A stretch of 64,000 nt of DNA. Origin: Casuarina equisetifolia (taxonomy: Eukaryota; Streptophyta; Magnoliopsida; Fagales; Casuarinaceae). The stretch is taken from the NCBI GenBank assembly GCA_028551475.1, contig CM052359.1:20089583-20153582 (forward strand), given 5' to 3'. Positions 23,205 through 35,200 of this stretch are shown one piece after another. The notes under the pieces are model-generated. The model saw only the letters and a program-made list of their open reading frames with translations, was not told the DNA's origin and did no database searches. Made by a program: the position numbers and the translations under genes. The number at the start of each line of letters is the position of its first letter. The first letter of the stretch is position 1.

Positions 23205-24419
23205 GATGATCTCTTTCCTCCTTCTCCCCGAATGATCGAGCCCCGGTGAGGAAGGAATGGTGCCCAAAAAAGAAGACGAGTTGACTTCTAATTATCAAAC
23301 TACCCTTGGTCCTAACTCCAATTACCTAACGTATCCGTTTGTTGTCTCTGAGATAAGGAGAAGGGAAAGCCTTTTTCGGAGAAACAGAAATGGGTGAAAA
23401 GCTGAATACGTAGAGCCAATCCAGCCGCAGTCGGAAAGGACAAGTTAGGACCACTAAAAAGCAATTACATTTAAGTTTATAAGGCACTTCTGATGCACGC
23501 GTAAATCTCATTAGGTGGAGGTTTAAATATTTCAAATAATATAGTTCTACTTTTATGTATCTGCTTTTTTCCTCTTTATTATTCCTGGGATTTTATGCTA
23601 GGATCAAAAGTATAGCAATTAATATCTTGCAATTGAAAGAAAAAAAAAATAAGAGCACTAACATGAGTAAATGACCTAAACCTAGTATTTTCTTGACTAA
23701 AATATTGTTTTTATCCCATGTATATGGAAAGAAGCTTTATGGGTATATAGAAATACTGTTCATTGCCAAGACTTTTGGATGATCTACATCCACTTGACTT
23801 ATGGATATGGTTTTCCAATTCCCATCATCGTAACTACCCAATTACTGATTTACAATTTATATATGCCACCAAGATCTGATCAAGTTCTTTTTTCTTTTTA
23901 AGGGGTAACTTTCAACTTTTCCACAAGAAAATAGACTTTCTCGATTTCTAAGTCAAGACTTTGACTACCTATAGCCACATGTTAAGATCCTAGAAAACAA
24001 ACAACTTTGTCAATTGGACAGGTAATCAGTGAAAGAAAACTCTGTCAATTGGATCCCTAGAGACACGTTTTATGATCACTTGTTCAGCGACAATCCTTTG
24101 ATATTACAAAACCTCGGTTACTTGTTGATCATGGTAAGACTATACATGGTTAGGGTAATCAATAGAAGAACCCCAATTACACAATGCTAAGATAGATTAG
24201 ATGTTATTTATTGCATATTGATTTTTCAACCAAACAATATGGCTAAGCCTTTTTTGGTTGATAAAATTTTAAGTACTTTTGCTTTTGTTAATCATTGAAA
24301 ATATATTTAGAAGTTTATAGCATAATTGCTTCACACTTATTTCTTTTGTTAAAAGAAGTCTTTCTCCCACCCTTCCACCAAATGTAACTTAGTTTGGATT
24401 GTTAAAAGAAAGGGTTGTG
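23205..24419. other. G1 5' flank and spacer (unit 1)
   Basis: Upstream region of G1. The first 200 bp, containing AACTACC, ACCTAACGTATC and GAGATAAGGAGAAGGG, is repeated with few changes at 46200-46379, so the promoter was duplicated with the gene. The rest is AT-rich, non-coding and also repeated in unit 2. It includes the empty site TGAAT (23403-23407) for insertion C. Confidence 0.6.
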
Positions 24420-25218
24420 TGTTAAATATGAGTGTTGTTTTACATTAAAAATGTAAATATGACCCTTAGTCTTATAAGTAATGATATTTTTTTCATATAA
24501 TATTTTAAGATTTTAGGATGAACCTTCATATTCAAATATAATATTAAAGACAAATATTGGCATCTATTTTATAATCCCCCATGCCTTAGATTGGACTTAT
24601 GTCCACATGTAATGCTTGTGCCAACATGCATGTGAGAAAAAGTGTTAAAAGTAGGTGTTACTCGACATCAAAAGCATGAAGATGAGTTCTTGGCCTTATA
24701 AGTGATAAGGTTTCCTTGCTTACTACCTTAAGATTTTGAGATGAGCCATTATAATCTAATATGATATTTGAGTTAAGAATGAGCATTTGGTTTGTAATCC
24801 CTTAGGCCCTATAGTTGGATTTTTGTCCACATGCAATATTTTTGTTAGGACGCATATGAGAAAAAGTGTCAAAAGTGAATGTTGTGCCACATTAGAAGTA
24901 TAAAAATGAACCCTTAAACTTATAAATGTTATAGGTAAGAACTTTCTATTAAGCTACCTTCTTGGAAATGTATAGACTCATACCTTTTTAATATAGTATC
25001 AAAGTTGGAGATAAACTTCCACTTTGTAATCCCTCAAGCCCTAAAGTTAGGCTTTTATTCATATATAATACTTGTATCAACACACATATGAGGAAGAGTA
25101 TTAAAAGTGAGTATTATCCCATATTGAAAACATGAAAATGTGTTATTGGTCTTATAAGTAATAGGTTTCTTCACCTGATATCTTAAGGTTTTGATATGGA
25201 CTATCACAATTCAATACT
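24420..25218 (+). repeat. Tandem TRIM array, four LTR units
   Basis: Four LTR-like units start near 24420, 24643, 24867 and 25099, spaced 224-232 bp. Each begins TGTTAAAAGTG or a variant, has a TGTTGTCCCACATT-like block, a CTTATAAGT block and a CTTAAGGTTTTGAG-like block. Units are separated by about 110 bp that open with ATGATATTAAAG/ATAGTATCAAAG, resembling the TGGTATCAGAG primer site, and close with the purine tract ATGAGAAAAAG or GAGGAAGAG. That is the plan of a TRIM (terminal-repeat retrotransposon in miniature) expanded through LTR recombination. It has no coding. The whole array recurs in unit 2. Confidence 0.7.
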
Positions 25219-25499
25219 TTGGGTATCTCAATTTTTATATAAATCCTTTTTGAAAACATTCTTTCAAATAAGAATAAGAAATTATTAACCTAACTAGGCT
25301 TCAACCTCATTATGTAGCTCATTCAATGAGCTATAGGCCATCTGAAGCTTAGATTAAAAAGGAGAAATAATTTCTAAAGAGTTAAGCATGACTATTCTTT
25401 TCCCACACTAGAGTCAATTCATGGAGAGGCTAAGTAGGACCCTCTTTTTAGGGGATAGTCAAAAGTATTAGTAACGCAGAAGTAATAGGGCCATTGGAC

Positions 25500-26640
25500 T
25501 TAAAAGGTTTGCTATTCTTTAAAGGGAGAATTTACCAAGACAATTAGTCTTTTCTTATCTCCCACCATTTTGTTAAGATTTCATAACAACTATCATAAAG
25601 GCTTCCATGAATCTTTATAGACGGCCTATTAAGTCTTTGATTGAAAAGGTATGGAAAAGGATATGCAAGGAATAACCCATAATTGCATCACTTGTAAAAA
25701 AAAAAAAAGAATGAGAATTGCAAACCATTTAACCTCTTACAATCATTATCCATTTCCAATGAAGTTTGGCAAAATATATTTATGAATTTTATAAATGACC
25801 TTTCACCTTCAAAAGAAAAAATAACCATTTTGTTTGTTGTCGACTATTTCTTAAAATTCAACCATTTCACAATCCTATATGACACCGATTCTTATCCACA
25901 TCTTCTTTGACAATATACTTGATATCTATAGAATGTCACTTTCTATCACTTTCTATCCACATTTTCATTTATAGGGTACCAATTTGAACTTCTTTTCTAC
26001 GTATAATCTGCCATCCAATGGGCAAACAAAAATTTTCAATTAAGACCTTGGAGATATTCCTAAAATACTTCACAAGAGAAAAGAAAAAGAAATGAATGCA
26101 ATGGTTGTCTTAGGATGAACATTTTTTTTATAATACTAGTGTCCACTCTATAACTAAACACACATTCATAGGAGGTACTCTTTAAAAATATTCTACCAAC
26201 ACCTTTAACAAACATACCAAAGACATCCAAAATAGAGGTAGTGGAGCTGTAAGTGTGGACATGCAACCTATGTGATTAAGCATCTAGCTAGCATTCCCTT
26301 TTTTCTTTTTTTAACTAGGAATCGAATCAAACTCTAAAAGTTAGAATGAATTACTATCAAAACTTTGCATGTAACTTCAACATGCCCATGCCAGAATGGA
26401 AAATTTTCATGACTCTAAAACATAAGGACATTTAGTTTAAAAAAGGTGAGTGGTTCTTAAATGTAGACCTTACCAATAATCCATTGTTGCAATGTAATCT
26501 TCCATGGAACTAGCACCTTGTTTCTATGGTCCTTACCAAATCTTGTAACAAATCAAATATGTGGCACATAAGTTAGATTTACTGAAGGAGGCAATGGTCT
26601 ATTCAATGTTTCTCATCTTAAAAACAACAACTCCTAATCC
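25500..26640 (+). pseudogene. Ty3/gypsy integrase remnant (unit 1)
   Basis: Frame-broken traces of a gypsy polyprotein. At about 25665-25735 a zinc-binding motif ends in NCITCKK-like residues. At 25770-25800 there is FINDLSP-like sequence, the start of the integrase core. Near 26000-26270 lie the HPSNGQT-like stretch, TLEIFLKYF and a decayed copy of the region rich in T/S before the C-terminal domain. Stops and indels are frequent. No LTRs flank it. The same remnant sits in unit 2, so it predates the duplication. Confidence 0.6.
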
Positions 26641-26671
26641 ATTAGAGAGGTATGTCCTTGGCTGATACCAT

Positions 26672-26987
26672 TGTTAAGATCTTTAGGCACTACCATTAGA
26701 CCAAAAGCTATAACTGATAGCTAAGGCACTACCTTATTATCTTAACACTATCATACATGTCATGCTAACCACTTAGGCTCTGGTACTCAGGCTAGCCCAT
26801 GGAACCCCCTTTGCATTAGATCCACCTAGACCTTTTTTTGTAGCTAACTCTTACCAGCGCAAAGCTTACACTAATTTGAGGGCAAGCATGAAGTGTTATA
26901 CTTGACTATGTGTTAGGTGTTACAGGTTGGATGATTAGTCTCATTTGAGTACAAGAGAAATGATGAGCTAAATAAACCTAATTCTCA
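26672..26987 (+). mobile_element. Solo LTR-like insertion present only in unit 1
   Basis: 316 bp starting TGTTAAGATC and ending AACCTAATTCTCA, related to 21292-21561. In unit 2 the matching flanks join directly (GATGCCACTTGTGAAGC at about 53160), so this block inserted into unit 1, or was lost cleanly from unit 2. A target duplication is unclear; only CAT is shared by the two borders. Confidence 0.55.
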
Positions 26988-29156
26988 TTTGTGAAGCTTG
27001 CAATTGAATCCAAAATAATTCCCCAAGCTTAACCTTGTGGATAAGGATCATTTTGGTTAGGGAGTGATATTATGTGGCCCATCTCAACATGGCCAGACTT
27101 AAGGGTAAGGACCCATTTGAATGTGGCAACCTAAGAACCTTCAAACGCCTCACATGGACATACACCATATAAGATTTGGAGGAACACTCTAGCAACCATG
27201 AGCCTAAGATGGTTTCTAAACTGTCTTATGTTTATTTATTCTACTCTACCACTCAATCTGAACACATTATATTGTACTTTCTCAAATAAGAATAAGAAAT
27301 TATTAACCTAACTAGGCTTCAACTACATTATGTAGCTTGTCCAAGGTATCATAAGGTCTTTTGCTCCCCTTTAAGGTATACCTTTGGTTAGTTCATCCTG
27401 CACTTTGAAGCTTGGACCAAAAGAGGCGAAAGAAGTTTTAAAAAGCTATGTCAATATGGAGGATTTATTGAATAATGCATGTTAGAAGAAAAAATATTGG
27501 AAACAAGGTTGAATAAACTTCTAAAGGCTTAAAAGGGTGCAAAATAAGGTCACTTAAAAAAATTAGGGCATTGTGTTGAAATATGAAAGATAAAGTGCAT
27601 CATTTCACATTGAATCATCGCGTGTTTGAATGGACAATTAATGCATTGTCCTCTTCGAGGAATTTGTTTCCCTTATCTATTGTTTCTATAAGAACAACTT
27701 GTTCTAATTATTAAGAAGATCAAATTTTGAAGAAGTGCTAAAAAAAATTAACAAATTTCTTTATTAGACATATGGTAGAAGACAAGGAAATTTTGTTATT
27801 GTGTTTGCTTTCAATCATTGGATCATAAAGTTTAAACATTTGATTGTTCTTGAAAAATGAGAAAACAATATCTGAAACATAAAACTCAATAGAAATAGGC
27901 ATTTTATATCACATCTTCTTGTCGTCACCTAAAAGATGTGGACACTACTCTTTCATGTTGAATTGTGAGAGAAATGGTTAGAGTTGGTAGTAATCATAGA
28001 AATCAAATGTCCACTTTAGCAGGATTTGTATAGTGCAACTTGTAACGTCAATGTCTACTTTAGCAAGAATTTTATAGTACAACTTGTAGTGCCTATATCT
28101 TCTTTCCTCGAAATTAGGTTCTTCTTGAGAGACATTGCGGTGTTTGACTTTCCTATTTCTTTATAGCTCTTGAAAAAGTAATGATTTTGGGTATATCGAA
28201 GAAGAAAAAAAAAAACTCAAGGTAAAAGACAAAGGTCATTTGCTAAGCAGGAATAGTCATCCTCCGTAAGTCTACGGCCACTTATATATATATATATATA
28301 TAAATACATTTGTGTTTTGGTTATATTCAATTCCTCCTCGGCCTTAACCAAATGAATAAGCTTTTGTATCAAACACTTTTCAAGTGACACTCATAAATTC
28401 AATCTTAAATCATTGAAATATAACATTCTCAAGTAAAGGGACACCATCTAAAATTGTCCTTCAACTTGCAAGATTGTTAGATGGGGTTTTGTTATTTCCC
28501 TATCCAAATAGTAACAATTATAGTCAATTTAGTGTATATAAGGGTAAGTCAATTTCAAAAATTTTGGTTAAGGAAGCTTTACAACCCAATCCTTACTGGG
28601 TGAAAATACCTTCCATAAAAAATCCACCAATCCTAACATTATCATTAAAAATTATCATCAAAAAGCTCAACAAAGTCAAAATAATAGCAATCTCTTATTG
28701 GTTTTGAAATAAGAGAACCCAAAATATTTTTACCTTTCTTCATAGTTGTAAGTCCTTTTTTGTTGACTTTTACCCAAAAAAAAATATTATACTTTTTTAG
28801 TCCACATAAAAAATTAAAAATACAAAATTTTCATAATTTTATGAAGGCACTTAACACGGCATGGAGACAGAAGGCACCCTCGTGGTATCCACCTTCCTCG
28901 CTTTGCATCTTGCCCGTCATGGCCATCATCATCTCCGTCAAGTCAGCCCTTGTCAAATCGAAGAATGGGATATACCTTTACCTTCCATCAACGGCTTCTT
29001 CTAGTATGCTTCACCATCTTTAGTGGTGACAAAGAGAGATTTGGAAAAGGCAAGGAGTTTGAAGAACGACCTTTTTATTTAGCATTACTATTTTCTTCAG
29101 TTTTATCCCTTATTTTGGAAGAGTTCGGGACCATTTCTAAATGTTCTTTTGTTTCT
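26988..29156. other. AT-rich spacer of unit 1
   Basis: Non-coding sequence, mostly duplicated at 53180-53822 and 59276-60770. A perfect (TA)n tract lies at 28283-28302. 28770-28945 has no match in unit 2, where a different 260-bp block sits (60785-61045). 29000-29156 matches 61100-61274 and may be a relic of an old exon (CQIEEW / FHQQLLL in the unit 2 copy), not identified. The Copia-1 target site is at its right edge. Confidence 0.5.
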
Positions 29157-29881
29157 TGTAAAAGCAGTGCTATTTCACATCAAGAAGACGTGGCCAACTC
29201 AGTTGTTGAAATGTCCAAGAATTCTTCACAAGACAAGAAATCGAAGGAATTAAATGAGCTAATTCTCTCTCCCCTATCGTCTCCTCTCCCTGAATCTATA
29301 ACCCACTCTACGGCACACTGACAGATAGCAAGCTTATCTTCACAAGTCAAGTTTAAATTTTGAATTTCAAATTCTTTTTTTTGGTTGTATAAATCATATG
29401 TACGTGTATACTTTTATTCATCCTTTTTGCTGTTACTATCAAAGAACACGGTTTCTTGTAACTTTCTTGGCTTTCCGTGATTTTCATTTTGGTATCCAAA
29501 GCCTTCCAAACTGCTGTTCTTTGTCAACCACACCAACTACTCTACTTTCATGGCTGACAAACCAATCTATCCCTACCCAAACACCGTTAACGTTGCAAAT
29601 TTCGTCACCATTTAACTCATGGAAACCAACTATCTACCATGGGTTACTTAAATGAAATCCTTGGTGAGAACTCAAAAGCTTATGGGCTTTTTAACTAGAG
29701 AGATCACCAAGCCATCCCATGTAACTGTTACAAACGGGAAAGAGGAAGAAAATCCAACTTATGAGGCATAGATTTAGAATGATGATTTGGTGAAATCGTG
29801 GCTTATTAGCACGCTATTCGACCCAGTTTTAGGACTTGTGTTCAAACTTGAAATAACTGCTAAAATTTGGGATGTTCTTGC

Positions 29882-31554
29882 TGTTCGGTGAAATTCTACA
29901 TGTAAGTGTACATGTCGAACAAGTAATATAATGATAAGTATGAGTATCGTCCCACGAAGACTGGTTTTTACTAAACTAATTAATTACTAACGGTGAATAG
30001 TTCTTAAAGCTTATCTAACAAATCAAGATAATAAAACATGGATTAACTAACTTAATTTAACCTAAACTTAGTTAACCAAAGATGCTAGAGTGTCCGATTT
30101 CACCTAATTACCAGATACAAATGTCGATCATCTATGCTAGCAAGATTTATTCTATTCATGTGATGGTGGAATCTCCTAATTTATTCACTATCCTATGTCT
30201 AGGTATAGCAAACCTACTCAGCTCATTAATTCACTGTGAGTCTGCATATGAATTAAGTAAACTAAGTGCATTAAGATATATAAATATTCCAGTTTACACC
30301 TAAAACCACACAAATCTTATGGTATATGTCTATCCATATTAATTTATGGTTGCATATTACATGAAACAACTGCATGCTATCTCCTGTCGGTCTCAAACAT
30401 GCAAATCATATCATTTAAGTGGTAGCTAATCACTTAAATGCATTAAGATCAGTAATATGCAACTTTACATTCATAAAATATCTCACAAAACATAAATAAT
30501 CATAATATTCATACGTCATAATTAAATTCCATTGTAGCTCTAATACATTAAATTAAAACAACATATTTACACAACAGAAATCAGTGCAAAGACATGGACA
30601 AAATATTCTGTAAATTAAAAACATTAAAGCTGTCACCAAATGTCTTCAAATCACAAAATATAGTGCACAAATCTGCACATCAGGGGGAGGAAATGAAGCT
30701 GTCTGGAAAACGGGAAGAAAACGAGCTGACACGCGCCATCATGCGCTTTCGCACGTGCTACCACGCGCCGGTGACAAGCGCCGTCGTCCGCCGCCGGTCT
30801 TCATAGAAACTTCCAAAAGTGTAGATCGGGATGCCTAGGTTTCAAATTTACCAAAATATCGTGCAAATCTGCCACAGAAATGCGTAGATCTAGCGGAATA
30901 GACTCGGATGGCATTCGCCGTTCTTCGCCAGAAATCGCCGTAATCACCGCGAAACTAGTACAGAAACGCCGAAAATTGCCTAGTGAGGACAGATCTACTT
31001 TCTCCACACTGAAAATCGCCCAAAGATGACTGAAAAATGCTCTTTCAACGTCAGAGATGGGTTCTCGCCGGAAGAGACATCGGCGGTTGGCTGTCGCACG
31101 ACCGCCGCAATCTCTGCTAGACCCACGCAGTCGCGCGGGGCCAAGTCCCGGCGAGTTCCCACTCTTCGGTCACTGCTCGATCCTCTCTCTCTCCGGTCTG
31201 TTTTCCCTTCGGCCTTCGTTCTGCTCCTCGTCTCTCCTCTTTCGGCCTCCGTCTCTTTCTCCAAGTCTCCTCTCTTGGTCTACGCTCCATGGTCCCGATA
31301 AATGGCCCTTGACAAAAATGCAAAAGCATTTCTCTTTCCTCACGTTGGTTCCACGTGCATACCTTTGCTTGTTTTCTTTTCTATTCTTTTTTCATGATTT
31401 TCTACTTTTTTTTTTCTTTTTCTTCTATTTTGGAATTGCTGCATAAAATAACAAAATGTAATTAAATACCAACAAATATAACTATAATTTAACAAATATT
31501 AAATTATAATTACCTAAAATAATAACAATAACTCTATATAAAATAGAGTTATCA
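29882..31554 (+). mobile_element. Element A: non-autonomous TG...CA element (1673 bp)
   Basis: Starts TGTTCGGTGAAATTC and ends AGAGTTATCA, with a perfect 5-bp target duplication CTTGC (29877-29881, 31555-31559). It splits the gag gene of Copia-1. The ends match elements B (35201-36496, inverted) and C (46380-47602): a GTCGAACAAGTAATATAATG block about 35 bp in and a terminal ATAACTCTAT palindromic stretch. TG...CA ends with a 5-bp duplication point to LTR-type integration, so the likely reading is a solo LTR or coding-free LTR derivative. The inner part 30660-31310 is unusually GC- and CpG-rich for this window, followed by a CT-rich tract. No protein is recognised in it. Confidence 0.85.
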
Positions 31555-31559
31555 CTTGC

Positions 31560-34500
31560 CAACCAGTTTGCTTAGAAAAATAAGGCTCGTGAATATGACC
31601 TTCTCTCTCAACTAAACCACTTGAGGAAAGGTAGCAAGCCTCTATCTACTTGAGTGAATTTAATGCCATATTAAACCAACTTAGCTCCATCGGTAAACCT
31701 TTGTCCGATTCTGGTAAGATCTTTAACCTCTTTGAAGGACTCGAAACTGAATATGAGTCTCTTCAAGCAGTAATGTTTTGCCCTCCAATGCCCCCTATGC
31801 AGATGTTGTTTCTGAAGTGCAGGCATTTGACACATGTTTAGTGCACACCAATCCTAGGCCAAATGAAAACTCTATCTTTGTAGCATAGAGAAACTCAGGA
31901 TGTGGAGGAGGCCAAACCCAAGGTCATGGAGGACGAGGTAGACAACAATTTTTATCTCAAGGACGAGGCTTCCAACCGGCTGCTTAAAATGGTCGAACTA
32001 TTGATAAAAAACTTTCAGGTAAGCTTGATCACTAGCCAACTCATTAGTATAATACCACTAAGCTTTTTGTTACTTGTCAAATTTGCTCCAAACATGGCCA
32101 TATAGCAATGCAATGCTCTAAACGATTCGATCATAGCTACCAATTGGAGGAAGTGCCTGTAACTTTTGATGCATTACATGTTGATGACCAAGGTGGAGAT
32201 GATGGAAGGGTGGCTTACTCAGGAGCCACTTCTCATGTAGTTGACAATGTTGGTAAGCTTAAGAAATTCTCTCCCTACATTGGTAGTGATACTATTATGG
32301 TTGGCAATGGAACTTGTGTTCCAATCACTCATATAAGGGAGACTTCTCTTAATAATGGTGAAATACCTCTTAAATCTGTGCTTATGGTACCAAATATTAA
32401 AAAGGATCTTCTCTTTATCTCGAAACTTACTGTTAATTTTCCTTGTAAAGTTGAGTTTGATGGGAAGCATGTTCTTATAAAGGATTTATAGTGTAATAAA
32501 ATCCTAACACAGGGACTTAAGCGTGGAAGTTTGTTGAATAGTTCGTCCATATTCTTCTTAACAAGGCAACAATTCGCCACTGGGATGTGTGGCATGCAAG
32601 ATTGGGTCTTGCAAATTCAAAACTAGTCAATCTTTTGAAGCAAAGGCAGAAAATCATTGTACATGGAACTGCAAGTTCACTGTGCTTATCTTGTTGTCTT
32701 AGAAAGAGCACAAAGCTTCCTTTTGTTCTGTTGCAAAATCATTTTGGTGTACCTTCATAAAGAATTACTCAGATATTTGGGGTCTAGCCCCTCTTTTGTC
32801 ATGCCATAACTTTAAATATTATGTTATTTTTGTGGATGATTTTACCATATTTGTGTGGTTTTATCCTTTACCTAAGAAGTCAAATTTCTTTGAAGTCTTT
32901 GTTACTTTTCGTATAATGGTTGAAAAGTAGCTTGGTTATTCAATTAAAATTCTTCAATCAAATAATAGAGGAGAATATACTAGTAATCAATTCTCTAACT
33001 ATCTTGCTATAAATGGCATTATTCAACAATTTTCTTATCCTTATACACCTCAGCAAAATGGTTTAGTTGAGCAAAAGCATAGATATATCATTGAGCTTGG
33101 TCATACAATGTTACTTCATACTGGTGTTCCAAAGCAATATTGGGTTGAAGTCTTCACCACTGTAGTGTTTCTCATTAATAGGCTGCCAACAACAAGTTTG
33201 GCAAATAAAATGCCTTTTGAGCTGTTTCATCATCGTGAGCCAGATTATCCAATTCTCAGGACTTTTGGTTGTGCATGTTATCCACACTTAAAAGAATTGG
33301 CTTCTGACAAGTTATCTCAATGCTCGCTTCAATGTGTATTCTTGGGTTATAACGGTCAGCATAAAGGATACAGGTGTTTCCATCAGGCATCAAGGAAAGT
33401 CTTTCTTTCGCGGCATGTGATCTTTGATGAATTACTTTTTCTATTTCGTATTTCACTACCCATGACCATCTTGTCTCTGCCTCACAAGTTGACATGTCTC
33501 TCTTACCTCAAGTCACTAATTATTATCCTATAACCCAAACAACTCCTACTTCCAGTGGGCCTACTACCCTACCTCACAATCCATCCCCTAATAGTGCAAG
33601 CCCTCAATTGTCATCCTTCTATCACGTTACTCTACCTCATGAGCAAGGCCTTGAGATTCCTTCACCTCAAGCAAGTCCTATCAATGGAAATAATGATAGC
33701 TCACCACCATATGTCTGTGAAAGGTCTTCCCATGAAATCTCACCTCTTTTACCTTAATTATCTTCACCTTCACATGTCTCTCAACCACACACACAAGAGG
33801 TCGAGCTACCTCATTTTCAAGCTGTGGGGTCGATTACTAATAATAATGGACTAATTTCTTCATTTTCCTCTACAGGATGTCAACCCCTGTTTCTTTTTTC
33901 CCCCTTATCTTTGCATCCTTACAAAACACATCAGAGCATGACCTTCAGGAAACTTTGCCTATTGTGAACAACCAGCTTATCATAACCACAAAATCATCGG
34001 CAACACTTGTGCGAACACATCATATGGTTACTTAAAGTCAATATGGAATTGTAAAGCCAAATCCAAAGTACCTATTGGTTGCTGAGCACATTGTTCCTCC
34101 TCCTCCCAAATCAGTTAAAGAAGCCTTACAACATCTGGTATGGAAACAAGCTATGGATGATGAGATGCGGGCTTTGTTTTGAAATCAAACTTGGACATTA
34201 GTTCCACGACCATCTTCTAGAAAAGTTATGGAATGCCGATGGGTCATTCGTGCAAAGATAAATCCAACAGGCGCTATTGATCGTTTAAAAGCTTGATTGG
34301 TTGCATGTGGATATAATCAAATAGCAAGGGTTAATTTTTTAAAAATGTTTTCTCCTGTCATTTGTAATACCACCATTCGCATGATCCTTTCCATTGCTTT
34401 AGTGTGGAATTAGCCGTTAATGCAGTTTGATATTAATAATGCATTTTTACATAGAGCTCTTACAGAATAAGTTCTAATGGAACAACCACCTAGGTATGTA

Positions 34501-35200
34501 AATCCTACCTTTCCTGATCATGTATGTTGCCTTCGAAAAGCCCTTTATGGCTTAAAACAAGCCCTACGAGCTTGGTATGATCATTTTAGCCTCTTTTTAT
34601 TCGATTATGGCTTCATTTGTTCACCTCATGATCCATCCTTGTCCTTTTATTATTCTGAAGATGTTGCTATTTGGGTGTTGCTCTATGTAGATGACTTAAT
34701 TGTCACAGGAAGTTCCACTAAATCTATTTAATCTTTTATTTATGAGTTGAGTTCCAAATTTCCAATGAAGCATCTTGGTAAGCTCCATTTCTTTTTAGGA
34801 GTAGAGGTCCATAAAACCTCGGACAACCTTATTCTAAGTTAAAGGCAATATGCATCTGATTTGCTTTCCCGTGCTAGCATGAGCTCTTGCAAGTCCATAG
34901 CCATTCCACTTGCAACAAAATCTCCTTTACTTTGAAATGGATCAGATTTATGCTCTCAACCTTCAACCTTTCGAAGCTTAGTGGGAGCTTTACAATACTT
35001 GACATTAACACGGCCAGACCCTTAATTTTCTATCAACAAATTATGCCAAGCCATGCAAAATCCCTCTCTCCTAGACTATCAGAATCTCAAGTGGGTGTTA
35101 GAATATGTCCATGGAACTATAAACTCTGGTCTTTGCCTGCATTCTTATAGCACCCTTGACTTGTATGGTTTCAGTGATGCAGATTGGGCAAGTTGTATTA
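31560..35200 (+). pseudogene. Copia-1 gag-pol remnant
   Basis: Gag resumes here after insertion A. A complete zinc knuckle, C-X2-C-X4-H-X4-C (CQICSKHGHIAMQC), lies at 32075-32116. The protease motif reads YSGATSH near 32214 in place of the usual DSGA, so the catalytic Asp codon is lost. Integrase follows: QQNGLVEQKHR near 33053, then GCACYPHLKELASDKL and the CVFLGYNGQHKGYRC stretch. Reverse transcriptase is at about 34090-34900: KALYGLKQALRAWYDHF near 34538 and the YVDDLIV active site near 34687. RNase H starts near 35080 and reads GFSDADWASC at 35170-35196, where insertion B cuts it. Stops at several CGA, GAA and CAA codons break the frame. Original product: Copia polyprotein. Confidence 0.85.

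Noticed and set aside
22808..23298. Open minus-strand frames of 118 and 117 codons inside G1
   Set aside because: Other frames of the same strand over a clear membrane protein gene.
28283..28302. (TA)n tract as a regulatory TATA region
   Set aside because: A simple microsatellite in a gene-free spacer; no gene starts nearby.
31026..31446. Overlapping open frames on both strands in element A
   Set aside because: Open because the GC-rich block has few stop codons; no homology. The block itself is reported as a finding.
29882..31554. Element A as a MITE or Helitron
   Set aside because: TG...CA ends and a 5-bp duplication fit LTR integration. Helitrons make no target duplication and DNA transposons would need terminal inverted repeats, which are absent.
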